Assembly (NCBI GenBank): GCA_905213875.1
Contig: CAJMJN010000002.1
Location: 62,001 to 126,000, forward strand
Length of the DNA: 64,000 bases
Direction of reading: 5' to 3'
Source: an uncultured Clostridium sp.
GTDB taxonomy: Bacteria > Bacillota > Clostridia > TANB77 > CAG-508
Shown here: piece by piece, positions 25,262 to 34,883 of the stretch
Layout of the letters: each line of letters starts with the position of its first letter
Numbering within the stretch: position 1 is the stretch's first letter
Translations under genes and position numbers: made by a program
Notes under the pieces: generated by a model
What the model was told of the DNA's origin: nothing
The model's input: the letters and a program-made list of their open reading frames with translations, nothing else
The model's database searches: none

Positions 25262-26095
25262 ATGATAGACGTACATTCACATATATTACCAAATATTGAT
25301 GATGGTTCAAGAAGTATAGAAGAAACCTTTAATTTAATAAAAGAAGCAAAAGAAGCAGGATTTGAAGGGATTGTTTGTACATCACATTATATGGAAAATT
25401 ATTATGAAACAAATAGACCTGAAAGAGAAGTATGGATTAATGCAATACATGAAAACTTAGAAAACAAAAATATAGATATGAATCTATATTTAGGAAATGA
25501 AATATATATGTCAGATAATATAATAGAATTGCTGGAAGATGGAAAAGCAACAACCATGAATGACACAAGCTATGTATTATTTGAATTACCTATGAATGCA
25601 GAACCAATGAATTTATATGATATGGTTTATGAAATGCAACAATATAAAATAGTTCCAATTTTGGCACATCCAGAAAGATACAGTTTTGTACAAACAGATC
25701 CAGAATTAATATATGATTTAATTGATAAAGGTGTGTTAATGCAGGCAAATTATGGAAGCATTATAGGTCAATATGGAAAAAAAGCTCAAATGATAGTACA
25801 AAAATTTCTTGAAAACAATATGATACATATGTTAGGAACAGATGTGCATAGACAAAATACTATATATCCAAAAATTCCTGAAATAATATTAGAGCTAAAG
25901 TCCTTAATAGGAGAGGAAAAAGTAAAAGAATTGACAACAATTAATCCAGAATTAGTAATAAATAATAAAAGGATAGATATTAGAAAACCATATAAAGTAG
26001 AATTAACATTAAAAGAAAAAATATCAATGTATACAGAAGATACATTACAAAAAGTAAAGACAATGATAAGAAAAAGCCAAAGTGGTAGACATTAA
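25262..26095 (+). CDS. PHP-domain tyrosine phosphatase (CpsB/YwqE-like)
   Basis: 277-aa metal-dependent phosphatase that removes phosphate from the BY-kinase. The PHP fold shows DVHSHILPNIDDG at residues 3-15, TSHYMENYY, GNEIYM, LAHPERYSF and GTDVHRQNT, all metal-binding elements. It is full length and follows the kinase after 27 bases (ribosome site AAAGGAG). With the Wzz-like activator and kinase it completes the usual Firmicute Wzd/Wze/Wzb-type control set. Confidence 0.9.
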   Translation: MIDVHSHILPNIDDGSRSIEETFNLIKEAKEAGFEGIVCTSHYMENYYETNRPEREVWINAIHENLENKNIDMNLYLGNEIYMSDNIIELLEDGKATTMNDTSYVLFELPMNAEPMNLYDMVYEMQQYKIVPILAHPERYSFVQTDPELIYDLIDKGVLMQANYGSIIGQYGKKAQMIVQKFLENNMIHMLGTDVHRQNTIYPKIPEIILELKSLIGEEKVKELTTINPELVINNKRIDIRKPYKVELTLKEKISMYTEDTLQKVKTMIRKSQSGRH

Positions 26096-26177
26096 AACAT
26101 ATGAAATTTAAAATATAAGTAAATAATAAATTAATTATTTAAGTTCAATAATATTGGACAAGGAAGGAAGTAATTTT

Positions 26178-27542
26178 ATGAGAAAATATTTTGGAACAGA
26201 TGGGATTAGAAGAATTGCTAATACAGAATTAACACCAGAACTTGTATATAAAGTAGCAAAAGCTGGAGCATATGTATTATCAAAACATACAGATCATACA
26301 CCAACAATATTAATAGGTAGAGATACACGTATTTCTGGAACATTAATAGAAAGTGCAATGGTAGCAGGATTTTTAAGTTATGGAGCAAATGTTAAATTAT
26401 TAGGTGTAATTCCAACACCAGCAGTAGCATATTTAACAAGAAAATTAAATGCAGATGCAAGTGTTGTTATTTCAGCATCACATAATACATTTGAATTTAA
26501 TGGAATTAAATATTTTAGTAATAAAGGTATGAAAATTCCAGATACTTTAGAAGAAGAAATCGAAGAAATAATGGAATCAGATAAGTTTACTGAATTAACA
26601 GCAAAAAATGAAAAAATAGGAGTTTCAGAATATGCATTAGATTTAATGGATGAATATGTATATTTCTTTAGAAAAAACTTTGATGATATTATAGATAAAT
26701 ATAATAATAAAGATTTCATAGTAGCATTAGATACAGCAAACGGAGCAACATCAGTAGTTGCAGAAAAAGTATTTAAAGCATTAGGAATAAATTATAGAAT
26801 TATTAACAATCATCCAAATGGAATTAATATTAATGACAATTGTGGATCAACACATTTAGAAGGATTAAAAAAATATGTGGTAGATAATCACATGAGCCTT
26901 GGAGTTGCATATGATGGTGATGGTGACAGATGTTTAGCTGTTGACGAAAAAGGAAATGAAATTGATGGAGATAAATTGTTAGCTATTATTTCACAACATC
27001 TTAGAAAAAAAGGAAAATTAGAAAAAGATACAATAGTAGCAACTGTTATGAGCAATTTAGGATTAAACAAATATGCTAGAGACAACGGATTAGAGTTACT
27101 ACAAACTAAAGTTGGAGATAGATATGTTCTAGAAGAAATGCTAAAAGATGGATATAATTTAGGAGGAGAACAATCTGGACATGTAATTTTATTAGATTAT
27201 AATCCAACAGGGGATGGAATTTTAACATCATTAATGTTAATTAGTACAATTTTAGAAGAAGGTAAAAAAGCATCTGAACTAAGTGAACTTATAAAATTAT
27301 ATCCTCAAGTATTAGTAAATGCAAAAGTAAATAGTAATAAAAAATATGATTATGATAAAGATACTGAAATCAAAGAAGCAATTGACAAATTAGAAAGAGA
27401 ATTTGCTGGAAATGGTAGAGTATTAATAAGACCTTCAGGAACTGAACCACTAGTAAGAGTTATGATTGAAGGTGAAGATCAAGAATATATTACTAAAAAA
27501 GCTGAAGAAATAGCTAAACTTATAGAAGAGAAACTAAAATAA
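26178..27542 (+). CDS. glmM: phosphoglucosamine mutase
   Basis: Converts glucosamine-6-phosphate to glucosamine-1-phosphate for UDP-GlcNAc synthesis, feeding both peptidoglycan and the HexNAc-based polysaccharide here. Motifs: FGTDGIRRIAN at the start, phosphoserine loop VISASHNTFEFNGIK near 98-112, metal loop DGDGDRC, sugar-binding GGEQSGH, and phosphate-binding RPSGTEPLVRVM near the end. I place the start at ATG 26178 (AGGAAGGAAG upstream), giving 454 aa, not the upstream 26154. Confidence 0.95.
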   Translation: MRKYFGTDGIRRIANTELTPELVYKVAKAGAYVLSKHTDHTPTILIGRDTRISGTLIESAMVAGFLSYGANVKLLGVIPTPAVAYLTRKLNADASVVISASHNTFEFNGIKYFSNKGMKIPDTLEEEIEEIMESDKFTELTAKNEKIGVSEYALDLMDEYVYFFRKNFDDIIDKYNNKDFIVALDTANGATSVVAEKVFKALGINYRIINNHPNGININDNCGSTHLEGLKKYVVDNHMSLGVAYDGDGDRCLAVDEKGNEIDGDKLLAIISQHLRKKGKLEKDTIVATVMSNLGLNKYARDNGLELLQTKVGDRYVLEEMLKDGYNLGGEQSGHVILLDYNPTGDGILTSLMLISTILEEGKKASELSELIKLYPQVLVNAKVNSNKKYDYDKDTEIKEAIDKLEREFAGNGRVLIRPSGTEPLVRVMIEGEDQEYITKKAEEIAKLIEEKLK

Positions 27543-27659
27543 TATTTTGGTTATATGTAATAAAAATGTAATATAAACTTAATTAAAAAATATTGATTTG
27601 AAAATATAATAATGATATTATATATTCATAAAAACAAAAGAAAATTGGAGGGGATCAAG

Positions 27660-27998
27660 ATGTTGATTTTTGACATATCTAATCCATTAACATTATTATT
27701 AATGTTAGCAGTAACAGTTTTATTAATATTTTTAGCACAAGAAGTGAAAAAAAGTATGATAGTAGCTGGAGTATTATTTGTATATTTAGTATTATTAATA
27801 ACACATGTAGCACAAATTGCTACTTTGTCAGAAGAGTACAGATATATGTTAGAAATATTATCAAGATGTATTGTTATTGACTTTATTTTTGTATTTATAT
27901 CTTTCTTCTCATATTTATGGGTAGATGATATAGAAACAAAAAAATTAGGTAAAAAAAGTTTAGATGATAGTCTAGATTGGTTTTGGAAAAAAGTATAA
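27660..27998 (+). CDS. small membrane protein of unknown function
   Basis: 112 aa with about three hydrophobic helices (LTLLLMLAVTVLLIFLA, MIVAGVLFVYLVLLI, IVIDFIFVFISFFSYLW) and a charged C-terminal tail ending DDSLDWFWKKV. Start ATG 27660 follows GGAGGGG. It is not assigned to any family I recognise. It stands alone between glmM and spoIIP with a terminator after it. Confidence 0.7.
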   Translation: MLIFDISNPLTLLLMLAVTVLLIFLAQEVKKSMIVAGVLFVYLVLLITHVAQIATLSEEYRYMLEILSRCIVIDFIFVFISFFSYLWVDDIETKKLGKKSLDDSLDWFWKKV

Positions 27999-28051
27999 TT
28001 GCAGTAAAATACAATTATTTTAAAGAAAGATGTAAAAACCTTAAAGGCAGA

Positions 28052-28078
28052 AAGAAGCTTGGATGAGCTTCTTTTTTT
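28052..28078 (+). terminator. Rho-independent terminator
   Basis: AAGAAGCT (28052-28059) pairs with AGCTTCTT (28066-28073) around a 6-base loop and runs into T7. It closes the small membrane-protein gene and precedes spoIIP. Confidence 0.88.
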
Positions 28079-28193
28079 ATATAACAGAAAAACTTTCTGA
28101 ACTTCCTATAATACAAATTATCTAATTAAATATCATAATTAATAATGTAGTTGAATATATTAAATATAATAGACTTAAGACAAGGAGAATAAT

Positions 28194-29339
28194 ATGTTTA
28201 GTATAGCTATATTAAAATTAAAAGATGTCATAAAATTTGCTATAGTAATTGTAGTAGCAATTTTTATTATTATATTTTGTGCAAAAAATTTAAATAGTTT
28301 ATCTAAAATATTGGATCAAACATTACCTGCTATAAAAAATATGAATGAAGAATATAGAAATATATCTAAAGAAGATCCAGCAATTGATAAAAATATCTTA
28401 AAATCTATGATGAAAACTCAAATCAGTTCAGTAAAAGGATTAGAAGAAATAGAAGCTAAACAAAAAGAAAAAGATACAAATAATAGCATAGATAGCAGTG
28501 AAAATGTAAATAACAATCAAAATGAAACCAATGATACAAAAAAAACTGATAATGCTGAAAGTTCAGAAATAAAAGTAGCAGAAACAGGAGTTACAACACA
28601 AGTTATCACTCAAAATCCAATAGCAGAAAAAAGTAATGTACAATATGGTAATGTAAAAATAAAAAATGAAACAGATTATGAATTAACTCAAGAAATGTTA
28701 AAACCAGACATTACAATAGAAAATAGAAATATAATAATTTTTCACACACATAGTTGTGAAAGTTATACATCAAGCGAAAAATATCCATATATCCCAACAG
28801 GAAATTATAGAACAACAGATTTGAACTATACAGTTACAAGAGTTGGAACAGAATTAGAAAATCAGTTGAAAAATTATAATTTTAATGTAGTACATAATCA
28901 AGATTATCATGATTATCCATCATATAATGGATCATATACAAGATCATTAAAAACTGTCGAAGGAATTTTAGAAACAGCACCAAGTGACATAATTATTGAT
29001 TTACATAGAGATGCAGTAGGCTCAAGAAGCGATTATGCACCAACTGTAAAAATAGGAGACGAAGAAGCCGCACAAATAATGTTTGTAATAGGAACAAACA
29101 ATGGCGGATTGTGGCACCCTAACTGGAATCAGAATTTAAAATTCGCAGTAAAAGTGCAAGAAAAAGCAGAAGAATTGTATCCAGGGTTGTTTAAACCAAT
29201 AATGCTAACAAAATCGAGATATAATCAACATACTGGAAAATATGCAAATATAATAGAAGTAGGGGCAACAGGAAACACATTAGAGCAATGTTTAAATAGT
29301 ATGAAATATTTAGCTAAAATTATGAATGATATAACCTGA
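28194..29339 (+). CDS. spoIIP: stage II sporulation protein P (peptidoglycan hydrolase)
   Basis: SpoIIP is the amidase/endopeptidase that, with SpoIID and SpoIIM, thins septal peptidoglycan during forespore engulfment. The protein is 381 aa: one N-terminal membrane helix (about 13-31), a Ser/Asn/Lys-rich linker (about 90-130), then the catalytic domain with FHTHSCESYT, DLHRDAVGSR, GTNNGGLWHPNW and a C-terminal IEVGATGNTLEQ. Ribosome site AAGGAG. The stop codon TGA lies in the first copy of a 12-base duplication that leads into the large hairpin at 29349-29424. It is the clearest evidence that the organism sporulates. Confidence 0.92.
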   Translation: MFSIAILKLKDVIKFAIVIVVAIFIIIFCAKNLNSLSKILDQTLPAIKNMNEEYRNISKEDPAIDKNILKSMMKTQISSVKGLEEIEAKQKEKDTNNSIDSSENVNNNQNETNDTKKTDNAESSEIKVAETGVTTQVITQNPIAEKSNVQYGNVKIKNETDYELTQEMLKPDITIENRNIIIFHTHSCESYTSSEKYPYIPTGNYRTTDLNYTVTRVGTELENQLKNYNFNVVHNQDYHDYPSYNGSYTRSLKTVEGILETAPSDIIIDLHRDAVGSRSDYAPTVKIGDEEAAQIMFVIGTNNGGLWHPNWNQNLKFAVKVQEKAEELYPGLFKPIMLTKSRYNQHTGKYANIIEVGATGNTLEQCLNSMKYLAKIMNDIT

Positions 29340-29424
29340 TTTTGGGGATGATTTTGGGGACGGAGCAAAAAATCATTTTTATATAAAATTTTTAAAATGA
29401 TTTTTTGCTCCGTCCCCAAAATCA
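29337..29424. repeat. large perfect hairpin element, REP/MITE-like, with 12-bp tandem duplication
   Basis: Perfect inverted repeat with 31-base arms, 29349-29379 and 29394-29424, around a 14-base AT-rich loop. The arms contain GGGGACGGAGC next to the loop-distal end. Before it, a 12-base sequence (TGATTTTGGGGA) occurs twice in tandem, 29337-29348 and 29349-29360. No transposase gene is present. GGGGACGG-type hairpins resemble dispersed REP or MITE elements mobilised by REP-associated tyrosine transposases. It could also end transcription from both sides, but it lacks a long T-run. Confidence 0.75.
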
Positions 29425-29425
29425 C

Positions 29426-29454
29426 TTGAAATTTATTCCAACTTTATATATAAT
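29426..29454 (+). promoter_or_regulatory. promoter of pgi
   Basis: TTGAAA (29426-29431) and TATAAT (29449-29454) with a 17-base spacer. The -35 box begins one base after the large hairpin ends, so the hairpin lies directly upstream of the pgi promoter. Confidence 0.75.
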
Positions 29455-29493
29455 GTGGACAGAAAATTCAAAAGAAAGTTGAGGGATATAATT

Positions 29494-30801
29494 ATGGCAG
29501 AAATTAAACTAAATTTAAAAAATTCAGGAATTACACAAAAAAGTATTATGGAATATAAAGCACAAGTAGAAAATATCCATAAAGACCTACACAAAAGGTC
29601 AAATGAAGAAGATGATTTTGTTGGATGGTTAGAATTACCAACTAACTATGATAAAGAAGAATTTAAAAGAATTAAAAAAGCTGCAAAAAAAATAAAAAAA
29701 GAATCTGATATATTGGTCGTAATAGGAATTGGTGGTTCATATTTAGGAGCAAGAGCTGTTATCGAATCATTAACAAGTACATTTAACAATATGTTACCTG
29801 CAAAACAAAGAAAATTTCCTCAAATTGTATATGCAGGGAATAATTTAAGTTCAAATTATTTAAATGAATTGATAGAATATATTGGAGATAAAGATTTTTC
29901 TGTAAACGTAATATCTAAATCAGGTACTACAACAGAGCCTGCAATTGCTTTTAGAGTATTTAGAGAAATCTTGGAAAATAAATATGGAATTGATGAAGCA
30001 AGAAGTAGAATTTATGCAACTACAGATAAAGCAAAAGGAGCATTAAAAACATTAGCTGAAAATGAAGGCTATGAACAATTTGTTGTTCCAGATAATGTGG
30101 GTGGAAGATATTCTGTTTTAACAGCAGTAGGATTACTTCCAATTGCAGTAGCAGGAATTGATATAGATAAATTAATGGAAGGTGCTAGAGTAGCACAAGA
30201 AAGATATAATGATCCTAACTTAAAATATAATGAGTGTTATCAATATGCAGTTGTAAGAAATATTTTATATAAATTATATAAAAATACAGAAATTTTAGTA
30301 AATTATGAGCCTAAAATGCATTATTTTACAGAATGGTGGAAGCAACTATTTGGTGAAAGCGAAGGAAAAGATGAAAAAGGAATTTTACCAGTTGGTGTCG
30401 ATAATACAACAGATTTACATTCAATGGGACAATATATTCAACAAGGAAGAAGAAATTTATTTGAAACAGTTATTTCAATAAAAATACCTAATTCTGATTT
30501 TACAATAAACTCTGATGATGATAATTTAGATGGATTAAATTATTTAGCTGGTAAAAAATTAGACTATGTAAATAAAAAAGCAATGGAAGGAACTGTACAG
30601 GCACATGTTTCAGGCGATGTTCCAAATATAGAAATTTCTCTAAACAAATTAGATGAGGAAAATCTAGGAGAATTAATATATTTCTTTGAAAAATCATGCG
30701 CGATGTCTGGAAGCATATTAGGAGTAAATCCTTTTAATCAACCAGGAGTTGAAGAATATAAGAAAAATATGTTTAAATTATTAAAAAAACCAGGTTATTA
30801 A
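29494..30801 (+). CDS. pgi: glucose-6-phosphate isomerase
   Basis: Interconverts glucose-6-phosphate and fructose-6-phosphate in glycolysis. The start is ATG 29494 after GAGGGA (29481-29486), 435 aa, typical of the short Firmicute form; GTG 29455 lies inside the promoter. Motifs: VIGIGGSYLGARAV, ISKSGTTTEPAIAFR (phosphosugar-binding), DNVGGRYSVLTAVGLLP (family signature), and C-terminal GVEEYKKNMFKLLKKPGY with the conserved Lys region. A terminator follows immediately. Confidence 0.95.
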   Translation: MAEIKLNLKNSGITQKSIMEYKAQVENIHKDLHKRSNEEDDFVGWLELPTNYDKEEFKRIKKAAKKIKKESDILVVIGIGGSYLGARAVIESLTSTFNNMLPAKQRKFPQIVYAGNNLSSNYLNELIEYIGDKDFSVNVISKSGTTTEPAIAFRVFREILENKYGIDEARSRIYATTDKAKGALKTLAENEGYEQFVVPDNVGGRYSVLTAVGLLPIAVAGIDIDKLMEGARVAQERYNDPNLKYNECYQYAVVRNILYKLYKNTEILVNYEPKMHYFTEWWKQLFGESEGKDEKGILPVGVDNTTDLHSMGQYIQQGRRNLFETVISIKIPNSDFTINSDDDNLDGLNYLAGKKLDYVNKKAMEGTVQAHVSGDVPNIEISLNKLDEENLGELIYFFEKSCAMSGSILGVNPFNQPGVEEYKKNMFKLLKKPGY

Positions 30802-30806
30802 AATAG

Positions 30807-30829
30807 AAATCCCTTTTAAAGGGATTTTT
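30807..30829 (+). terminator. Rho-independent terminator after pgi
   Basis: AAATCCCTTT (30807-30816) pairs with AAAGGGATTT (30818-30827), followed by TT. The stem is perfect with a minimal loop and starts 6 bases after the stop. Confidence 0.85.
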
Positions 30830-30921
30830 ATTATATTGTACATAACATTGCAAAAAAGAAAAGACTGTGATATATAATAAAACAATTAATGAAATTACAA
30901 AAATAGAAGGTGAAAGCAAAA

Positions 30922-31644
30922 ATGATTTATGAAGAAAATTTTAAAATAGGACTAAAGGATATAGGTAAAAATAATTTAATAAAAAATAAGGCAATTTTAG
31001 AAATGCTAGAAAATATAGGCGCATTTCAATCTGATTTAGTAGGGTATGGAATAAATGACATAATAAAAAATAAAATTACGTGGATATTATTAGAATGGGA
31101 CTTAAAGGTAATAGATAGACCTGAATATGGAAATGAATTGAAAATAAGAACATGGGCAAGAAATGCAAATAGATTTTTTACATATCGAGATTTTGAAATA
31201 TATGTTAAAGATAAACTTGTTGCAGTTGCAACATCTAAGTGGGCACTAGTTGATATAGAAAAAAGAAAAATAGCTATAATAACAGAAGAAATTATAAAAG
31301 CATATAAAATGGAAGATAAGAGTGTATTGAAGATAGATAATTTAGAAAAAATTAAGATGCCAGAAAAATTTGAAAATATAGTAAAATATGAAATTAAAAG
31401 ACGAGATATAGATGTAAATAAACATTTGCATAACTTGTATTATTTAGATTTAGCCTATGAGGCATTACCAGAAGATATTTATAACAATAAAAGACCATTT
31501 AATAATGTTAAAATTGTATATAAAAAAGAAATAAGACTAGGAGATATAGTAAACTGTGAATATTCAAAAGTAGAAGGAAAACATATTATAATAATAAAAG
31601 ATCAAGAAGAACAAAAAGTTCATGCAATTATTGAGTTATATTAA
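30922..31644 (+). CDS. acyl-ACP thioesterase
   Basis: 240-aa double hot-dog protein of the bacterial FatA-like acyl-ACP thioesterase family, which frees fatty acids from acyl carrier protein. The N-terminal half has GAFQSDLVGYGIND and WILLEWDLKVIDRPEYGNELKIRTWARNA (read in parts). The C-terminal half has the conserved RRDIDVNKHLHNLYYLDLA with the Asp-x-Asn-x-His catalytic pattern. Start ATG 30922 is preceded by GAAGGTG. Chain-length preference cannot be told. Confidence 0.85.
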   Translation: MIYEENFKIGLKDIGKNNLIKNKAILEMLENIGAFQSDLVGYGINDIIKNKITWILLEWDLKVIDRPEYGNELKIRTWARNANRFFTYRDFEIYVKDKLVAVATSKWALVDIEKRKIAIITEEIIKAYKMEDKSVLKIDNLEKIKMPEKFENIVKYEIKRRDIDVNKHLHNLYYLDLAYEALPEDIYNNKRPFNNVKIVYKKEIRLGDIVNCEYSKVEGKHIIIIKDQEEQKVHAIIELY

Positions 31645-31750
31645 AATATAAAACATTCAATTAAAATGTTTATATAAAGCCTAAAATTGTTAAAAACATA
31701 AAAAAATAGTGAAAAATGAAAGAAAAAATCAAAAAAAGTGGTTAAAAATC

Positions 31751-31778
31751 TTGAAATTAGGAAAAACTATGTTATAAT
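31751..31778 (+). promoter_or_regulatory. promoter of pyk
   Basis: TTGAAA (31751-31756) and TATAAT (31773-31778) with a 16-base spacer, about 30 bases before the pyk start. The rest of the 31645-31809 gap is AT-rich without other visible signals. Confidence 0.7.
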
Positions 31779-31809
31779 AACAATTGGTTTAAAAAGGGAG
31801 GAATTTGTA

Positions 31810-33252
31810 ATGAATGAACAATTAAGAAAAACAAAAATAATAGGAACAATAGGACCTGCTAGTGAAAACGAAGAAATGTTTACAAAATTAGTAAAAGCAG
31901 GACTAAATGTAGCAAGAATTAACTTTTCTCATGGTGGATATGAAGAAAATAAGGAAAAAATTGAAACAATAAAAAGAGTAAGAAAAACTTTAGGAAAACC
32001 TGTTGCTTTAATGTTAGATACAAAAGGACCAGAAATTAGAACAGGTGTATTAGAAACAGGAGACGAAAAAGTAGTAATAAATGAAGGACAAACATTTACA
32101 TTTGTTCATGATGACATTATAGGAAATAATGAAAAAACAACAATTACTTATAAAGATTTATATAAAGAAGTAAAAGTTGGAACAGAAATGTTAGTTGATG
32201 ATGGAGCTATAAAATTTAGAGTAACAGAAATAAAAGATAAAGATATAGTTTGCGTTGCTTTAAATACAGCAAAATTAGGAAGCAGAAAAACAATGAATAT
32301 TCCATCAGTAAATATTCAAATGGAATTTTTATCAGAAAAAGATATTAAAGATATAACACAAGGAATTACTGCAGGATTTGATTATATAGCAGCATCATTT
32401 GTAAGAAGAGCACAAGATGTTAGAGATATAAAAGAATTATTAAAAGCAAATGGTGGAGAAAGAATAAAAATAATCTCTAAAATTGAATGTCAAGAAGGAA
32501 TTGACAATTTTGATGAAATATTAGAGGAATCAGATGGAATAATGGTAGCTCGTGGAGATATGGGAGTTGAAGTTCCAATGGAAATGGTTCCTATATATCA
32601 AAAACAAATCATTAAAAAATGTAATAAAATAGGAAAACCAGTTGTTACAGCTACACAAATGTTAGAATCAATGACATCAAATCCAAGACCAACAAGAGCA
32701 GAAGTAAGTGATGTTTCAAATGCTGTATATGATATAACAAGTGATATTATGCTATCAGGTGAATGTGCTATGGGTAAATATCCTGTAGAATGTATTGAGG
32801 CTATGGTAAAAATATCTAAAGCAACAGAAAACTCAATTCATTATTGGAATAGATTTTATAAAAGAAGTTTTGACCATAACAAAAAAGATATGGAAGAAGC
32901 TATTGCATACACAACAGCTGTTACAGCAGAACAAATTGCAGCAGATGCTATTGTAGCTTATACAAACACAGGAAGATCAATAGAAAAATTAGCTTCAGTT
33001 GCAACTGAATGCCCTGTATTTGCAATAACAGATGATGAAAAAACATTTAACCAATTATCAATAGTATTTAATGCTACACCAGTATTATGTGAAGGTGAAA
33101 AAACTATAGATGATACAATATCAGCAGGAATTGAAAAATTAAAAGCTGAAGGATTATTATCAGAGGGAGACATGGTTGTTTTATCAGGAGGGGCATCAGC
33201 ATTAAAGAAAGAAGAAAAAGGTAAAGTTATTGGGGGATGTGTTAGAATTTAG
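31810..33252 (+). CDS. pyk: pyruvate kinase
   Basis: Last step of glycolysis, phosphoenolpyruvate to pyruvate with ATP formation. 480 aa from ATG 31810 (GGGAGG at 31796-31801). Motifs: TKIIGTIGPASENEE, ARINFSHGGYEEN, MLDTKGPEIRTG, the active-site stretch KIISKIECQEGIDNFDEIL, GIMVARGDMGVEVP, and TATQMLESMTSNPRPTRAE. The C-terminal domain ends at the standard length; the extra PEP-utiliser-like domain of some Bacilli is absent. Confidence 0.96.
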   Translation: MNEQLRKTKIIGTIGPASENEEMFTKLVKAGLNVARINFSHGGYEENKEKIETIKRVRKTLGKPVALMLDTKGPEIRTGVLETGDEKVVINEGQTFTFVHDDIIGNNEKTTITYKDLYKEVKVGTEMLVDDGAIKFRVTEIKDKDIVCVALNTAKLGSRKTMNIPSVNIQMEFLSEKDIKDITQGITAGFDYIAASFVRRAQDVRDIKELLKANGGERIKIISKIECQEGIDNFDEILEESDGIMVARGDMGVEVPMEMVPIYQKQIIKKCNKIGKPVVTATQMLESMTSNPRPTRAEVSDVSNAVYDITSDIMLSGECAMGKYPVECIEAMVKISKATENSIHYWNRFYKRSFDHNKKDMEEAIAYTTAVTAEQIAADAIVAYTNTGRSIEKLASVATECPVFAITDDEKTFNQLSIVFNATPVLCEGEKTIDDTISAGIEKLKAEGLLSEGDMVVLSGGASALKKEEKGKVIGGCVRI

Positions 33253-33293
33253 TTTCATAACACCATAAATATAAAATTAAAACTTAAATAACT

Positions 33294-33380
33294 AAAACGA
33301 AGTTTAATATTGTAATAAACATAAATTATTAAATATAAAATTTAATAATAAGCTTATTATAAAAAAACTTCGTTTTTTAT
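33294..33380 (+). terminator. terminator with long loop after pyk
   Basis: AAAACGAAGTTT (33294-33305) pairs perfectly with AAACTTCGTTTT (33365-33376), followed by more T. The 59-base AT-rich loop is unusually long for a simple terminator. Confidence 0.65.
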
Positions 33381-33401
33381 TTTACGAAATTTACATTTTT
33401 A

Positions 33402-33431
33402 TTGTTATTTAGATAAAAAGTATGTTATACT
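33402..33431 (+). promoter_or_regulatory. candidate promoter of der-plsY
   Basis: TTGTTA (33402-33407) and TATACT (33426-33431), spacer 18, about 108 bases before the der start. The remaining leader up to 33538 shows no riboswitch-like structure to me. Confidence 0.5.
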
Positions 33432-33538
33432 ATAAAAGTACAGAAAAACTACAGCAAATAAGATATGAACAAAATATGAACATCAAATGTATACAAAAAA
33501 TTATAATCAGAAATAGATTTAAGAAAGGAAAAATAAAT

Positions 33539-34882
33539 ATGGCAAAACCAATTGTAGCAATAATAGGAAAACCCAATGTAGGAAAATCTACTTTTTTTAA
33601 TTATTTAGCAGGAACAAGAATATCTATTGTAGAAGACACACCAGGTGTTACAAGAGATAGAATTTATGCTGAAACTAATTGGAGAGGTAGAGATTTTACT
33701 CTAATAGACACAGGTGGAATTGAACCTGATTCAGATGATATAATACTTTCTCAAATGAGAGAACAAGCAAACTTAGCAATAGAAATGGCAGATGTAATAA
33801 TATTTTTAACAGATGTAAGGCAAGGAGTAACAGCTGCAGACCAAGAAATAGCATTGATGTTAAAAAAATCTAAAAAGCCAATTGTTTTAGTTTGCAATAA
33901 AGCAGACAATTTAGAAAAATATCAAAATGAAGTATATGAATTTTATAATTTAGGAATAGGAGAACCACATCCAATTTCAGCATCAAATGCTATTGGAATA
34001 GGAGATGTTTTAGACGAAATATATGAACATTTTCCCAAACAAAATGAAAATGAAGAAGACGGATTAATAACAAAAGTTGCTTTAATAGGAAAACCAAATG
34101 TAGGAAAATCTTCTTTAGTTAATAGAATTATAGGCGAAAATAGAAGTATTGTAAGTGATATTCCAGGAACAACAAGAGATGCAATTGATACAAACTTTAA
34201 AAATGATAAAGGCGAATATATTTTAATAGATACAGCAGGATTAAGAAGAAAAAGCAAAATAAAAGAGGATATCGAAAAATACAGTATAATTAGAACAATG
34301 CTTGCAATCGAAAGAGCAGATGTGTGTTTAATGATGATAGATGCAACACAAGGAGTTACAGACCAAGATACTAAAATTGCAGGAGAAGCACATGAAGCGG
34401 GAAAAGGTGTAATAATTGTAGTAAACAAATGGGATGCAATAGAAAAAGATAATCATACATTAGAAGCATATAAAAAAGATGTTTATGAAAAATTAAAATA
34501 TCTTTCATATGCACCTATAATATTTATTTCTGCAAAAACAGGACAAAGAGTAAATAAATTATTTGAATTAATAAATTATGTAGCAGAACAAAATTGTATG
34601 AGAATAAAAACATCTGTGTTAAATCAGGTTGTAAATGAAGCAATTGCAATAGTTCAACCACCATCTGATAAAGGAAGAAGATTAAGAATCTATTATGGAA
34701 CACAAGTATCAACAAAACCACCAACATTTGTTATATTTGTAAATGATAAAAGTCTATTCCATTTTTCATATGAAAGATATTTGGTAAATCAAATAAGAAA
34801 AGAATTTGGATTAGAAGGAACACCAGTAAGAATAATAGTAAGAGAAAAATCTGATAAAGAAGCTCAAAAGGAGGGGTATTAA
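33539..34882 (+). CDS. der: ribosome-assembly GTPase Der (EngA)
   Basis: Essential GTPase for 50S subunit maturation, with two G domains in tandem and a KH-like C-terminal domain; 447 aa. First domain: G1 IIGKPNVGKSTFFN, G3 DTGGIE, G4 NKAD. Second domain: LIGKPNVGKSSLVN, DTAGLRRKSKI, NKWD, then KH-like DKGRRLRIYYGTQ. Start ATG 33539 is chosen because the protein begins MAKPIVAIIGKPN there and AAGAAAGGA precedes it; the frame is open further upstream without a ribosome site. plsY starts one base after its stop. Confidence 0.96.
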   Translation: MAKPIVAIIGKPNVGKSTFFNYLAGTRISIVEDTPGVTRDRIYAETNWRGRDFTLIDTGGIEPDSDDIILSQMREQANLAIEMADVIIFLTDVRQGVTAADQEIALMLKKSKKPIVLVCNKADNLEKYQNEVYEFYNLGIGEPHPISASNAIGIGDVLDEIYEHFPKQNENEEDGLITKVALIGKPNVGKSSLVNRIIGENRSIVSDIPGTTRDAIDTNFKNDKGEYILIDTAGLRRKSKIKEDIEKYSIIRTMLAIERADVCLMMIDATQGVTDQDTKIAGEAHEAGKGVIIVVNKWDAIEKDNHTLEAYKKDVYEKLKYLSYAPIIFISAKTGQRVNKLFELINYVAEQNCMRIKTSVLNQVVNEAIAIVQPPSDKGRRLRIYYGTQVSTKPPTFVIFVNDKSLFHFSYERYLVNQIRKEFGLEGTPVRIIVREKSDKEAQKEGY

Positions 34883-34883
34883 A

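Noticed and set aside
29337..29424. Insertion sequence
   Set aside because: No transposase or remains of one; only a hairpin with a short tandem duplication, so annotated as a repeat.
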